Below, piece by piece: positions 9,424-18,516 of a stretch of DNA of 64,000 nucleotides. This DNA is from Planctomycetaceae bacterium (GTDB lineage Bacteria; Planctomycetota; Planctomycetia; Pirellulales; Pirellulaceae). The notes beneath the pieces are model-generated. The model was given only the letters and a program-made list of their open reading frames with translations. It did no database searches and was not told where the DNA came from. Position numbers and translations under genes: made by a program. Each line of letters starts with the position of its first letter. Within the stretch, counting starts at the first letter, position 1. Location: contig PBOG01000004.1 of assembly GCA_002724245.1 (NCBI GenBank), positions 35,296 to 99,295 of the forward strand, read 5' to 3'.

Positions 9424-10026
9424 ATGTCCCACAACCCACTTCGCCGCCGCTTCCTGGGGAAGAGTCTCTGCGTCGCAACCGGATTCGTCGGCGGATCGTT
9501 GCTGACTTCCCATTACCGCAGCTGGTTACCCGGAGGGCGAATGGCGCTGGCCGGTGACACAACCACACCAGAACAGCGGCTGCGTCAACTCGGTATCGTC
9601 TTGCCACCAGCCCCCAAACCGGTGGCCGTCTATGTGCCCACAGTACAAACAGGAAACCTTTTGTTTGCCTCCGGACACGGACCAGTCGGCCCCGACGGAA
9701 AACTGGTCATCGGACGCGTTGGTAGTGACTTGACACTGCAACAGGGTTACCAGGCGGCCCGTTTGACCGCGTTAGCAATGCTGAGTTCGATGCGCGGGGC
9801 GCTGGGAAGCCTCGACAAAGTCGCCCGCCTGGTCAAGGTCACCGGCATGGTAAATTGCACCCCTTCCTTTACCCAACAACCGGAAGTCATCAACGGATTC
9901 AGCGAACTGATGGTTCAGGTTTTTGGTGAAATACACGGTAAGGGTGCCCGCAGCGCGGTCGGCATGGGATCTCTGCCTCGCAATATACCCGTCGAGATCG
10001 AGGCGATCTTCGAAACGCGCGCATAG
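9424..10026 (+). CDS. RidA/YjgF-family protein with Tat-like export signal
   Basis: The mature part (about residues 50-200) is a RidA domain, with NLLFASGHGPVGPDGKLVIGRVG near its start and the trimer-core segment LVKVTGMVNCTP. Classical RidA deaminates reactive enamines in the cytoplasm and is about 130 residues. This one begins MSHNPLRRRFLGKSL followed by a hydrophobic stretch, which looks like a twin-arginine signal. GGAGG precedes two possible ATGs (9418 and 9424). The family's catalytic Arg is not clearly aligned by eye. It converges on another Tat-exported protein, which hints at a shared extracytoplasmic task, but that is inference. Confidence 0.82.
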   Translation: MSHNPLRRRFLGKSLCVATGFVGGSLLTSHYRSWLPGGRMALAGDTTTPEQRLRQLGIVLPPAPKPVAVYVPTVQTGNLLFASGHGPVGPDGKLVIGRVGSDLTLQQGYQAARLTALAMLSSMRGALGSLDKVARLVKVTGMVNCTPSFTQQPEVINGFSELMVQVFGEIHGKGARSAVGMGSLPRNIPVEIEAIFETRA

Positions 10027-10079
10027 CACGCGTTTCGCAACAGCTGACAGGGACTGCTACGATCGATCCTCAAGATCCG

Positions 10080-11498
10080 CTAATCCTTTTCCAGCAGCGG
10101 GCCCTGCCGAGATTTTTCATAGCGCTCTTTCCACTGGGCCGTACCATCGTTGGGATAAAGCCGCGTCTGGACACCACGTTCGTAGTAAGGAACGACACCC
10201 GGGCGGCGTGCCGGATTGACCACAAAATTAACGCCTGCGAGATGGTTAAAGTACATCCTCCGCCCATCAGTCCAACGCGTCTCTACCAGCCTCGGGGGGT
10301 CGGGACGACTCAACGGTTTGTCCACGCGAAATCGATCTACGACGTCCCAGTCGATGTCAAATCCCAGTCCAGGTCCTGTGGGGATGGCAGCTTTGCCGCT
10401 GGTCAGCTTGATCCGTCGGGTCAAGAGATCGTGCGCATAGAGTTGATGACAGTTGACGGCGGGCCAGGTTGCGTTTTTGAGCACCGCGCCAAAGTGCAGG
10501 GACCAGGCGGCAGTAATCCCGGTTCCTACCAGCTGTAACCAGAATGGCATTTCTGCCATTGCCGCGACATGTGCCTGGCGCACCACACGACTCGCGCCAC
10601 CCCCGATGACAAAACCATCGCAAACTCCTTCTTGAATCGCCACGCGTGGGCGCGGATTTCCATAGTGCATCGCGATCTGCACCCGGGTTGCGTGACGGAT
10701 GGCCTGATTACCCGCGATATCCCCCTGCGGAATGGGTGTTTCGTAGATGTCCGTCTGTGGAAACTCTGCCAGATCCTTGAGAATCGGCAAGCCCTTTTCG
10801 GCGGTCAGCAGCGTGTCGTTGTAGTCCATGTCGATCTTGAACTCCGGAGGCAACCCTTGCACCGCCGCTTCCATCTGCGCCCAGATATCGAACCAGGGAC
10901 GTCCTTTCGTTTTGTATGCCAGGTACCCCAGTCGCTGGGCCTCACGGCACTCCGACGCCATATCTTCAACAGTCGTATCAATGTTCCACCAGGAAAGAGG
11001 TGTCTGCTGGTACAACTGGACACCCAGCAGCCGATGGATGGGAACATCGCACGCGCGAGCCACGGCATCAAACAGTGCCATCTGTAATCCAGTACCCAGC
11101 GAATCATCCCACATCAAGGATGCTGCGTTCCGCCCCTGCACGCGCTGGACCGCTTCTTCTGAAACCGCGGCTGGGGTGTAATACAACAGCGTCTCGCCAT
11201 GCCCCAACTGGCCCGACGCCAGCCGTACCGTACAAATTTCAGAATATTTCCAGTGGGGCAACTCGCGGGCCATGTTTCGCGCCGGGACAGGCCGAAATGG
11301 TACCTTCACCGTAACCCGATCAATCTTCGTCACAGTCAAATCTGTCGTGGCGGGTGCTGCCACGGCGGAACGCGCATAGCACGATCCCTGCGCGAGCGCA
11401 CCCACCAGGCCTGCCCGCAAGAACCGCCGCCGCGGTAGAACGCGACGACCGCGTGCTGGAAAAGCGGGACCATACTGTGGTCGAGCGTAGTACGACAT
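10080..11498 (-). CDS. Tat-exported enolase-superfamily (mandelate racemase/MLE-like) protein
   Basis: The 472-residue protein has a twin-arginine signal (LPRRRFLRAG) and then an enolase-superfamily fold. The K-x-K dyad appears as AYKTKGR, and two acidic metal-ligand positions appear as FKIDMDYND and DIYETPIPQGD. The place usually held by the third ligand (often DES) reads MHYGN, and the following block is CDGFVIGGG. The acid set is therefore incomplete and the reaction cannot be assumed to be standard dehydration or racemisation. The ATG at 11498 follows a perfect GGAGGTGAT ribosome site, so the upstream extension in the track is not used. The gene converges with the exported RidA-like gene. 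Confidence 0.85.
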   Translation of the reverse strand: MSYYARPQYGPAFPARGRRVLPRRRFLRAGLVGALAQGSCYARSAVAAPATTDLTVTKIDRVTVKVPFRPVPARNMARELPHWKYSEICTVRLASGQLGHGETLLYYTPAAVSEEAVQRVQGRNAASLMWDDSLGTGLQMALFDAVARACDVPIHRLLGVQLYQQTPLSWWNIDTTVEDMASECREAQRLGYLAYKTKGRPWFDIWAQMEAAVQGLPPEFKIDMDYNDTLLTAEKGLPILKDLAEFPQTDIYETPIPQGDIAGNQAIRHATRVQIAMHYGNPRPRVAIQEGVCDGFVIGGGASRVVRQAHVAAMAEMPFWLQLVGTGITAAWSLHFGAVLKNATWPAVNCHQLYAHDLLTRRIKLTSGKAAIPTGPGLGFDIDWDVVDRFRVDKPLSRPDPPRLVETRWTDGRRMYFNHLAGVNFVVNPARRPGVVPYYERGVQTRLYPNDGTAQWKERYEKSRQGPLLEKD

Positions 11499-11648
11499 CA
11501 AATCACCTCCGCCAAAAATGGTGCTGGGCACATCAATACATCAACTGTGATATCAGAAAACTGTGCAATGGCTGTACGATTGACTCACGTTACCCATCGT
11601 AACAATCCGGGCAGGCATTCAACATCCGGCACCAGCACGCGGGTGCGT

Positions 11649-12206
11649 TTACGACGGCAATTGCAAAGCGAGTCGGTACTTCCATCGGGGAGTCTCACCG
11701 ACTTCGGGAGATACCGCCGCAATCTTGATCTGCGAATCGGCGATTTCAATGGCACCCGTCGCATCTGCCACTTCTTCACACACCGGCAAACTCTCTAGAG
11801 TTACTCCCGCGGCCAGACTGACATTCTTTCCCTGCGCTGCCGCAACCGTCTGCGTACTGAGATAAGTAGTCCCCAGAAAAAGGGGCTGTTGGCTGATGCG
11901 ACACGCTACATCAAAGACAATCTCCCCGCGGGCCGTGTCGGTTTCGATACTGACGGACCAGTGGCTAGTCCCGGCCATCCCAATTAACAGCGCGATCGGC
12001 CCGCGCGGACGTTCTTCAAATGTGAGCTGCTGTAACGGCGGACTCGGTGGCCAGACCACCTGATCGTTGCCTTCCAGCGACGTCAATAACGGGGTCGTGC
12101 CCGTCGGGCCGCAATAATCAACCTGTTGTGCGTATCGATCTCCGATCCAGGAGAAGGTCAGTTGCAGGCCATGCCCCTCGTCGTTGATAGCTTCCAACAC
12201 GTTCAC
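11649..12206 (-). CDS. Uncharacterised protein downstream of prfB
   Basis: I do not recognise this 185-residue protein. It starts at a GTG six bases after the prfB stop, with GGGAGA upstream, so the two are almost certainly co-transcribed. It has no signal peptide or membrane helix. The middle reads like a beta-rich domain (RGPIALLIGMAGTSHWSVSIETD), and the end is rich in Val/Ala strands. The codon usage and length argue for a real gene. A role in translation is possible only by position. Confidence 0.65.
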   Translation of the reverse strand: MNVLEAINDEGHGLQLTFSWIGDRYAQQVDYCGPTGTTPLLTSLEGNDQVVWPPSPPLQQLTFEERPRGPIALLIGMAGTSHWSVSIETDTARGEIVFDVACRISQQPLFLGTTYLSTQTVAAAQGKNVSLAAGVTLESLPVCEEVADATGAIEIADSQIKIAAVSPEVGETPRWKYRLALQLPS

Positions 12207-12212
12207 AGCAGC

Positions 12213-13314
12213 TCATTCTCCCTGGCCGACCCGCCACCGCAAGAATGCATCGAGAAACCCCTGCAAGTTGCCATCAAGAACCTCATGAAAATTACCCATC
12301 GTGAATCCGGTACGGGCATCCTTGACACGCTGATCGGGGTGTAGAAAGTAGTTGCGTATTTGTGAACCAAACCCGACGCGCGCTTTGTTTTTGTATTTTT
12401 CCGCTTCTTCAGCTTCGCGTTTATCCTCCTCAATCTGCACCAACTTGGCACGTAACATTTTCCAGGCTGTCGCGCGATTCTTGTGCTGGCTGCGTTCGTT
12501 TTGACACTGCACCACCACTCCAGATGGCTTATGAATTAATCGCACAGCGCTGTCCGTTTTGTTGACGTGCTGGCCACCCGCGCCCTGCGCGCGATAAGTC
12601 TGCATCTCTACATCTGCATCTCGGACTTCGATTTGCGTTGCATCGGAGATCTCAGGAGTTACATCAACAGCGGCAAAACTCGTCTGGCGTTTGCCGTCGG
12701 CGTTGAAAGGACTGATCCTCACCAGCCTGTGCATACCACTTTCACCCTTGAGATACCCGTACGCCATCGGTCCGCGGACAGCAATCGAGCAACTGTTCAG
12801 ACCGGCTTCTTCATTGTCATTGCGATCCAGGAGGGACAGCGAGTAGTCGTTCTTCTGAGCCCAGAGCGTGTACATGCGCAACATCATCTCGGCCCAGTCA
12901 TTCGCATCGGTTCCACCGTCGCGAGCATTGATCGAGAGAATCGCGCCAGCCGAATCGTGGGTTCCGTTGAGCAGTGCCTTGAGTTCAAGTTCTTCTAACT
13001 GCGCATCCAGCCGTTGAACTTCGCGCGCTACTTCATCCTCAATCGACCCGTCTTCGCGCGCCATTTCCAGAATGGCTTGCAAATCACTGGCGTCTTCAAT
13101 CAACTGCTCCAATGGTGTCATGACCGCCTTGAGCGACTTGAGTGCTCCCACAACTTCCTGTGCCGTCTCCTGGTTGTCCCAAAATCCAGCGGCTGCCATC
13201 CGTGTTTCAATGCGAGTCAATTCCGCCTGCTTCTCGGCGTAGTCAAAGACTGTCACGCAGCTGGAGTATGCGCTGCTGGATCGCTTCAGATCGGTCAATT
13301 AATTCAGCATCCAT
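12213..13314 (-). CDS. prfB: Peptide chain release factor 2 with programmed +1 frameshift
   Basis: RF2 ends translation at UGA and UAA. The first reading frame starts at ATG 13314 (GGAGAG upstream) and encodes MDAELIDRSEAIQQRILQLRDSL, then reaches an in-frame TGA at 13243-13245. A +1 slip on CTTTGAC continues as DYAEKQAELTRIE, the normal RF2 body. The stop-recognition motif SPF (VRISPFNADG) and the catalytic AGGQHVNK are present. The ORF track shows only the second frame from a false start at 13298. The slip site matches the classic autoregulatory RF2 site, but I see no AGGGGG-like element just upstream. A small unknown gene follows. Confidence 0.95.
13242..13248 (-). promoter_or_regulatory. 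Programmed +1 frameshift site CTTTGAC in prfB
   Basis: On the minus strand the heptamer CTT TGA C sits at codon 23-24 of the prfB start frame. In E. coli and most bacteria low RF2 lets the ribosome slip from CUU to UUU at this UGA and restore RF2 synthesis. The bases before it (CAGCTGCGTGACAGT) lack the purine-rich anti-16S element that stimulates slippage in E. coli. Confidence 0.93.
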
Positions 13315-13449
13315 CGAATAAACTCTCCGAAAATGGGGCGTAGCATGGCAACGCGGTTAGCAAATATAACGCCTCGGGGTGGACGATAAAACGGGCAATC
13401 AAACGGGCAGCGGAACCACGAGCACCGCTCCCCCTTTGTCGGCCAGCAT

Positions 13450-14829
13450 TCACGTCGGCGTCGAATCGACCTCGCTGGACGGGCTGGAAACAATCTCGTC
13501 GCGGGTATCGTCTCGAGAACGCGCGTGTAAATAGAGCTTGATCGGAACTTCACCAAATCGCAGTTGGTCTCGAAACACCCCCAGCAGATAACGCCGATAG
13601 GTCGGTGAAAATGCCTGTGGATAATTGCAGATCAACACGATCGTCGGGGGCTGGGATCCAACCTGCGTCGCATAGTAGATCTTCGGGCGGCGACCGCGAA
13701 AGATAGGTGGCTCATGGCGTTCCAGCGCCGCACCGACAAGGCGATTCAATTGGCCCGTAGATACCCGATCGCGAGATTGCTTGAATAGCATTTGCGCATG
13801 GTTCATCATCGCCTTGACGTTCTTGCCTGTCTGCGCCGTAATGAACGCAATCGGCACATGCCACATAGTTTGAAACGACTCCCGCAAGTAGCGCACCCAT
13901 CGATCTGTCGGCATCCGACCGACCATTAGATCCCATTTGTTGACGACAAAGATACAAGGCTTGTAGTTCTCTGAAATGTACTTACAGAGTTGTTTGTCGA
14001 CTTTTGAGATCGGGTCGTTTCCCGCAAAGAACATCAACACCACATCGGCGCGTCGAATGCTACGTTGCGCGCGCCGCGTACTGTAGAACTCGACATTTGT
14101 CTTAACCGCCTTGGTGCGCCGTAACCCAGGTGTGTCGATCGCTGTGAAAATCTGGTCATCCAGTTCAAAACGGACATCCACGCTGTCTCGCGTCGTACCT
14201 GGCACCTCACTAACGATCATGCGTTCTCCGCGTGCCAGCGAATTAACCAGCGTGCTCTTGCCCACATTGCGACGCCCGACCATCGCCACCTTCATGGTGG
14301 TCTCTGGCGGTTTTTCGTCGTGCTGTGATTCTGGTGGTAACCGCTGCTGAATCAAATCAAGCAACTCGCGACGATTCCGATTCTGGTGCGCGCTAACCCG
14401 AATCAGCTTGCCACGACCGAGGCGATAAAACTCATCGGCCTGGGGATCCAGTTTGGCATCGTCGGCCTTGTTGGCCACGCAAATGATTGGTTTGTCTACA
14501 TACCGAAGACGCCGGGCAACTTCTTCATCCAGAGGAGTCAATCCATCTCGGGTATCAACAACCAGTAGCACAAGATCTGCAATTTCCAGGGCTGTAGTAA
14601 TTTGATTTTCAATTTCTCTCGTCAAGTTGTCGACGTCGTCGATCCCAATACCACCGGTATCAATCAGTTCAAAAAAGCGATCACCATCGCTGATCAAATG
14701 GGTTACTCGATCCCGCGTGACGCCCGCCACATCATCAACGACCGCCAGGCGCATACCGGCGAGCCAATTGAACAGACTCGATTTTCCCACATTGGGTCGA
14801 CCGACGATTACAACTTGCGGTACCGCCAT
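13450..14829 (-). CDS. der: Ribosome biogenesis GTPase Der (EngA), tandem G domains
   Basis: The 459-residue protein is needed for late 50S subunit assembly. It has two GTPase domains, each with a full motif set. G-domain 1 has GRPNVGKSS, DTGG and NKAD; G-domain 2 has GRRNVGKST, DTPG and NKWD. A KH-like C-terminal domain ends near SPTYRRYLLGVFRDQLRFGEVPIKL. The track starts at a TTG; the ATG at 14829 begins MAVPQVVIVG and fits the family. It is transcribed toward prfB across a 135-base gap. Confidence 0.96.
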   Translation of the reverse strand: MAVPQVVIVGRPNVGKSSLFNWLAGMRLAVVDDVAGVTRDRVTHLISDGDRFFELIDTGGIGIDDVDNLTREIENQITTALEIADLVLLVVDTRDGLTPLDEEVARRLRYVDKPIICVANKADDAKLDPQADEFYRLGRGKLIRVSAHQNRNRRELLDLIQQRLPPESQHDEKPPETTMKVAMVGRRNVGKSTLVNSLARGERMIVSEVPGTTRDSVDVRFELDDQIFTAIDTPGLRRTKAVKTNVEFYSTRRAQRSIRRADVVLMFFAGNDPISKVDKQLCKYISENYKPCIFVVNKWDLMVGRMPTDRWVRYLRESFQTMWHVPIAFITAQTGKNVKAMMNHAQMLFKQSRDRVSTGQLNRLVGAALERHEPPIFRGRRPKIYYATQVGSQPPTIVLICNYPQAFSPTYRRYLLGVFRDQLRFGEVPIKLYLHARSRDDTRDEIVSSPSSEVDSTPT

Positions 14830-14988
14830 AATTTCACCATACAATTCTCTTGCTCAAAACGCGCCGTTCATCATAGTTCAATGCCGTCAGCACGAGAAGT
14901 TGGCAGCACATACCCGTATGCAAGCCGCACAGGCAGCTTATACTGGCCCACGCGGTTACCCACTGTCCTGCAGGAAATTGTCTGTGGG

Positions 14989-15017
14989 AAAATAGTCCAC
15001 ACAAAAATAGTCCATAC
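14989..15017. repeat. 14/15-bp tandem duplication upstream of the UDG gene
   Basis: aaaatagtccacac is followed by aaaaatagtccatac. The pair lies in the gap between divergent der and uracil-DNA glycosylase genes, about 75 bases before the latter. It may be slippage or paired regulator sites. Confidence 0.7.
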
Positions 15018-15091
15018 AACTGTGACCAGGTCGTACAGAATTCGCCTGCGGCGGGACAAAGCCAGCGCGACACATCCCGGGAGAACATGGA

Positions 15092-15871
15092 ATGGCCACG
15101 CAGGAAGACCTCGAAGATGCTCGTCTGCAGCAGATTCTGCTACAGCAGCTTCAGAGTCTTCAGCGCGCCGGCGTCCGACAACTTCCGCGCGCGGGAATTC
15201 TTTCCGGGGAAATCCCTCCTGGCAAGCCAGATCAACCACCAGCAACTTCTCTTTCACCGGTGCCGGAAATGCAGTCCACACCTTCACCCGAAAATGCCCT
15301 AGAACAACTGGAATTGCTTCGCCAAAAAGTCGCTGGCTGCACGCTCTGCGACGAACTGGCTGCCTCCAGGACACAAACCGTGTTTGGCGTCGGCAATCCC
15401 CAGGCACGACTCTGCTTCTTTGGCGAGGCACCCGGCAGAGACGAAGATCGCCAGGGTGAGCCGTTCGTTGGTCGGGCCGGAAAGCTCCTCACCGACATTA
15501 TCCACAAAGGCATGCAACTACAGCGCGAAGACGTTTATATTCTCAACGTACTCAAATGCCGGCCCCCGGGAAATCGAAACCCCAGCCCCGAAGAGGCAAA
15601 TTGCTGTCGTCCTTTCTTTGAGCGCCAGTTGGAAATCATCCAGCCCGAATTTATCTGCTGTCTGGGAACCGTCGCAACTCAAAATTTACTACAGACACGC
15701 GAGACAATCGGTCGGTTGCGGGGGACCGTTCACAACTGGCAAGGAATCAAAGTGATCGCCACGTATCATCCTGCTTATCTATTGCGAAATCCGGCCGCCA
15801 AGAAGGACACTTGGGAAGACATTCAGTTATTGATGCGGGAAATGGAAAACACGACAGGTGATACCGTCTGA
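15092..15871 (+). CDS. Uracil-DNA glycosylase, family 4 (Fe-S)
   Basis: This enzyme removes uracil from DNA in base-excision repair. The catalytic half (about residues 75-250) shows the four expected cluster Cys (CTLC, then [18 protein letters not shown]), the family-4 motif [20 protein letters not shown] and the late motif [10 protein letters not shown]. The first 70 residues are a Gln/Pro-rich extension absent from minimal enzymes; similar extensions occur in other planctomycete homologues and in SPO1-like annotations. The start ATG has CGGGAGA seven bases upstream. A Dabb-domain gene follows 74 bases later. Confidence 0.92.
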   Translation: MATQEDLEDARLQQILLQQLQSLQRAGVRQLPRAGILSGEIPPGKPDQPPATSLSPVPEMQSTPSPENALEQLELLRQKVAGCTLCDELAASRTQTVFGVGNPQARLCFFGEAPGRDEDRQGEPFVGRAGKLLTDIIHKGMQLQREDVYILNVLKCRPPGNRNPSPEEANCCRPFFERQLEIIQPEFICCLGTVATQNLLQTRETIGRLRGTVHNWQGIKVIATYHPAYLLRNPAAKKDTWEDIQLLMREMENTTGDTV

Positions 15872-15945
15872 CAACAAACGTCCCTGCTGCCGAAATGCCA
15901 ACAGAAACTCTAGTCCTCTACAGACCGTGATATTGGAGAACGCAA

Positions 15946-16260
15946 GTGTCCGAAAAAAGTGTCGCCCACATGGTTTTTTTTACTCTCAAGGAACCCAGCG
16001 CTGTCGCCATTGAGAAACTGGTAAACTCCTGCCAGCAACACCTGACAGACCATGCTGGAGTCACGCACTTCAGCGTCGGTCCTCGGGGTGAGGAATTTAC
16101 GCGTCCCGTGAATAACCAGACCTATCACGCAGGGCTGCATGTCGTGTTTGAAAACAAACAGGCGCACGACGAGTACCAGGTGCATCCACGCCATCTGGCA
16201 TTCATTGAAGAAAACAAAGCATCCTGGGAAAAAGTCGAGATCTTCGACAGCTACGTGTAA
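15946..16260 (+). CDS. Dabb (stress-responsive A/B barrel) domain protein
   Basis: The 104-residue protein is a single dimeric alpha/beta-barrel domain of the Dabb family, with VAHMVFFTLKE at the N-terminus, THFSVGPRG in the middle and the closing segment DEYQVHPRHLAFIEEN. Family members range from stress proteins to small cyclases, and the role of bacterial single-domain members is mostly unknown. The start is GTG with TTGGAGA upstream. It is likely co-transcribed with the preceding glycosylase gene. Confidence 0.88.
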   Translation: MSEKSVAHMVFFTLKEPSAVAIEKLVNSCQQHLTDHAGVTHFSVGPRGEEFTRPVNNQTYHAGLHVVFENKQAHDEYQVHPRHLAFIEENKASWEKVEIFDSYV

Positions 16261-16371
16261 AGCCGTGACATCCGGTTGATGAAGTCAGCCGCGTTCACTA
16301 CCGACTTGCCGCTACCCGTATCTGTCGCCACAACGGCACGACAGGGAGGCAAAGCACCCTTCTGCCGAAGG

Positions 16372-18198
16372 CTATTCGGCAGCCGCCATTGCGTGCAACT
16401 GCACCTGGGACCGCGTCTGCTCCTTTTCGAGAAACGTCCGGCCGTACTTCACATTGAGGTGATCCCAGGGTAATCGATCTCCCACTTCGTACGGTTTGTG
16501 TAGCGCTTCGTCGACATCGATACCCACGTCGGCCAGGGCTTGCCACCAGCGTTGACTGTCCATGTGCTCTGTCCAGCTATCCAGGCGGGCCCCACGCTTC
16601 CAGGCTAATTCGATCGCATCCGATGTGCGCCGGTCACCACGGCTAAGGATCCCTTCCAGTAAACTCGTCTCAATATCATGACACTTGACGTTTACTGACC
16701 GTAACGTTCGACGACTCCACAGGTACTTGTGAGCCCACTGAAAGTACTCGCGCCGCTGCATTGCATTCCACTGATACGGCGTATGCGCCTTAGGCACAAA
16801 ATTGGACACGCTGGCGGTCACCGCCGGATAGCGTCCCAACTCTTCTTTGCCGATCCGAGCAATCGTCTCCGCCATCTCGATAATGCCATCCAAATCGACC
16901 TGACGTTCGCCGGGAAGCCCACACATGAAATAGAGTTTGATCCGCTGAAAATGATTGCGAAAAGCGGTCCGACAACCTTCGTACAAATCGTCATTCTTGA
17001 TCTTTTTGCGAATCTGCTCGCGCATGTCATCGCGGGCGACCTCGGGAGCCAACGTAAGCCCTGAACGACGATCATTCCCGATCAGCTCGGCAATACTTCG
17101 CAACTGCTCATTAACCCGTAAACTGGGCACAGAAACACTGACACCAAGCGGGCGAAAAACTCGTTTTAGCTCGAGTACCAGCTCTTCAAAGTGCGGGTAG
17201 TCGCTGCTGGAGAGTGAGAGGATTGAAATCTCGTTAAAGCCTGTATTTCGATAACTCTCCAAGGCACCGTCAACAATCGTCTGAACCGAACGAATCCGCA
17301 ATGGTCGCTTGATCACGGTGCTCTGACAAAATCGACATTGCCACGGACAACCGCGCATGATTTCGATGGCAATCCGGTCATGAACACACTCGACATAAGG
17401 TACGATCGGGCTGGTCGGCAAGGGAATACTATCGAGGTCGGAAATCACCGATGGCTCAATGGTCTCTGGCACATCGCTGCGTGTCCGCTGTAATGCGACA
17501 AATCGACCGTCGCGATATTCGGGCTCATAAAACCTGGGCACGTAACAGTACGGATGGGTCGCCGCCAATTCTGCCAAATGGGACTCGCGCGATTCGTCTG
17601 GCACGGAAGCTGAACCACGGGCAGCCCCTGGCGACTGCCGCGCAGCCAGCCAAAAGTCACAAATACTCGGCAAACTGGGTTCACCATCCCCTGTGACAAA
17701 CACATCGACAAATGGCGCCAAAGGTTCGGGATTCTGCGCACAGGGACCTCCGGCAACGATCAATGGATGGTCCATCGTACGATCGGCTGCGCGCAGGGGA
17801 ATGCCAGCCAGGTCGAGCATGGTCAATAAGTTGGTCGAGCAGATCTCATACTGCAAGGAAAACCCCAGCACATCAAAGTCAGAAAGGGGTGTAAAGGTTT
17901 CCAGGCTGTACAACGGCAACTGTTTTTGCCGTAGTTGAGATTCCATGTCGTCCCAGGGAACGAATGCACGCTCACATGCCCACTCGGATTTGGCATTCAT
18001 CAGCGAATAGAGTACCTGCAGGCCGTGGTGACTCATGCCAATCGTATAGGTATCGGGAAATGCGAGGCAGAGCTTTCCACTCACCGTACGGTGATCCTTG
18101 CGCACCATATTCCATTCGCCACCCAGGTACTGGGCGGGCGTCTGTACGTTCGGCAACACACAACGCTGCAATTCCTGTTTCAGAGATTCATTCAACAT
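16372..18198 (-). CDS. B12-type radical SAM protein (TIGR03960-like)
   Basis: The 608-residue protein has an N-terminal B12-binding-like half (LCLAFPDTYTIGMSHHGLQVLYSLMN, then FSLQYEICSTNLL) and a radical SAM domain with MRGCPWQCRFC, the CxxxCxxC cluster motif. The arrangement fits the TIGR03960 family, which in many bacteria is fused or adjacent to a DUF2344 protein; no DUF2344 gene is visible next to it. The substrate is not known from sequence, though DUF2344 pairs are suspected in tRNA or rRNA modification. The start M at 18198 is preferred over a GTG ten codons upstream, but the ribosome site is distant. Confidence 0.85.
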   Translation of the reverse strand: MLNESLKQELQRCVLPNVQTPAQYLGGEWNMVRKDHRTVSGKLCLAFPDTYTIGMSHHGLQVLYSLMNAKSEWACERAFVPWDDMESQLRQKQLPLYSLETFTPLSDFDVLGFSLQYEICSTNLLTMLDLAGIPLRAADRTMDHPLIVAGGPCAQNPEPLAPFVDVFVTGDGEPSLPSICDFWLAARQSPGAARGSASVPDESRESHLAELAATHPYCYVPRFYEPEYRDGRFVALQRTRSDVPETIEPSVISDLDSIPLPTSPIVPYVECVHDRIAIEIMRGCPWQCRFCQSTVIKRPLRIRSVQTIVDGALESYRNTGFNEISILSLSSSDYPHFEELVLELKRVFRPLGVSVSVPSLRVNEQLRSIAELIGNDRRSGLTLAPEVARDDMREQIRKKIKNDDLYEGCRTAFRNHFQRIKLYFMCGLPGERQVDLDGIIEMAETIARIGKEELGRYPAVTASVSNFVPKAHTPYQWNAMQRREYFQWAHKYLWSRRTLRSVNVKCHDIETSLLEGILSRGDRRTSDAIELAWKRGARLDSWTEHMDSQRWWQALADVGIDVDEALHKPYEVGDRLPWDHLNVKYGRTFLEKEQTRSQVQLHAMAAAE

Positions 18199-18516
18199 CC
18201 GCTGTGATACTCCCCATCCACCTGTCACACCAAATTCGGATAATCCTGCCGTGGAAGGAACCAGACACGGGCCCCATAATCCACTGCGACAGAAATACTA
18301 CGATAGCATATCGGGGATCTCTTTGACGCGACATCCGATGAATGTCGCCCAGATATTTTGCGCCCCTTGGACAGGTCGAACACGGTTCATTTCTGACCGG
18401 TCGTTCGGACTGGACAGCGAAACTGTATTCCCGTCACAATAGCCCCACACACAGCCGCGAAAACAACTGGATTCGCTCGTCACCGCGTACCGGCAGACCC
18501 AGGACGAAAAGGCTCT
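18199..18516. other. Divergent intergenic region
   Basis: About 320 bases separate the divergent radical SAM gene and the receiver-like gene. Small overlapping ORFs on both strands have no motifs or good ribosome sites. I see no RNA gene, repeat or terminator here; it should contain the two promoters. Confidence 0.45.

Noticed and set aside
13015-13298. prfB start at 13298 as given by the ORF track
   Set aside because: The first residues from there (MTDLKRSSSAYSSC) are out of frame with the true start; the CTTTGAC frameshift explains the RF2 N-terminus.
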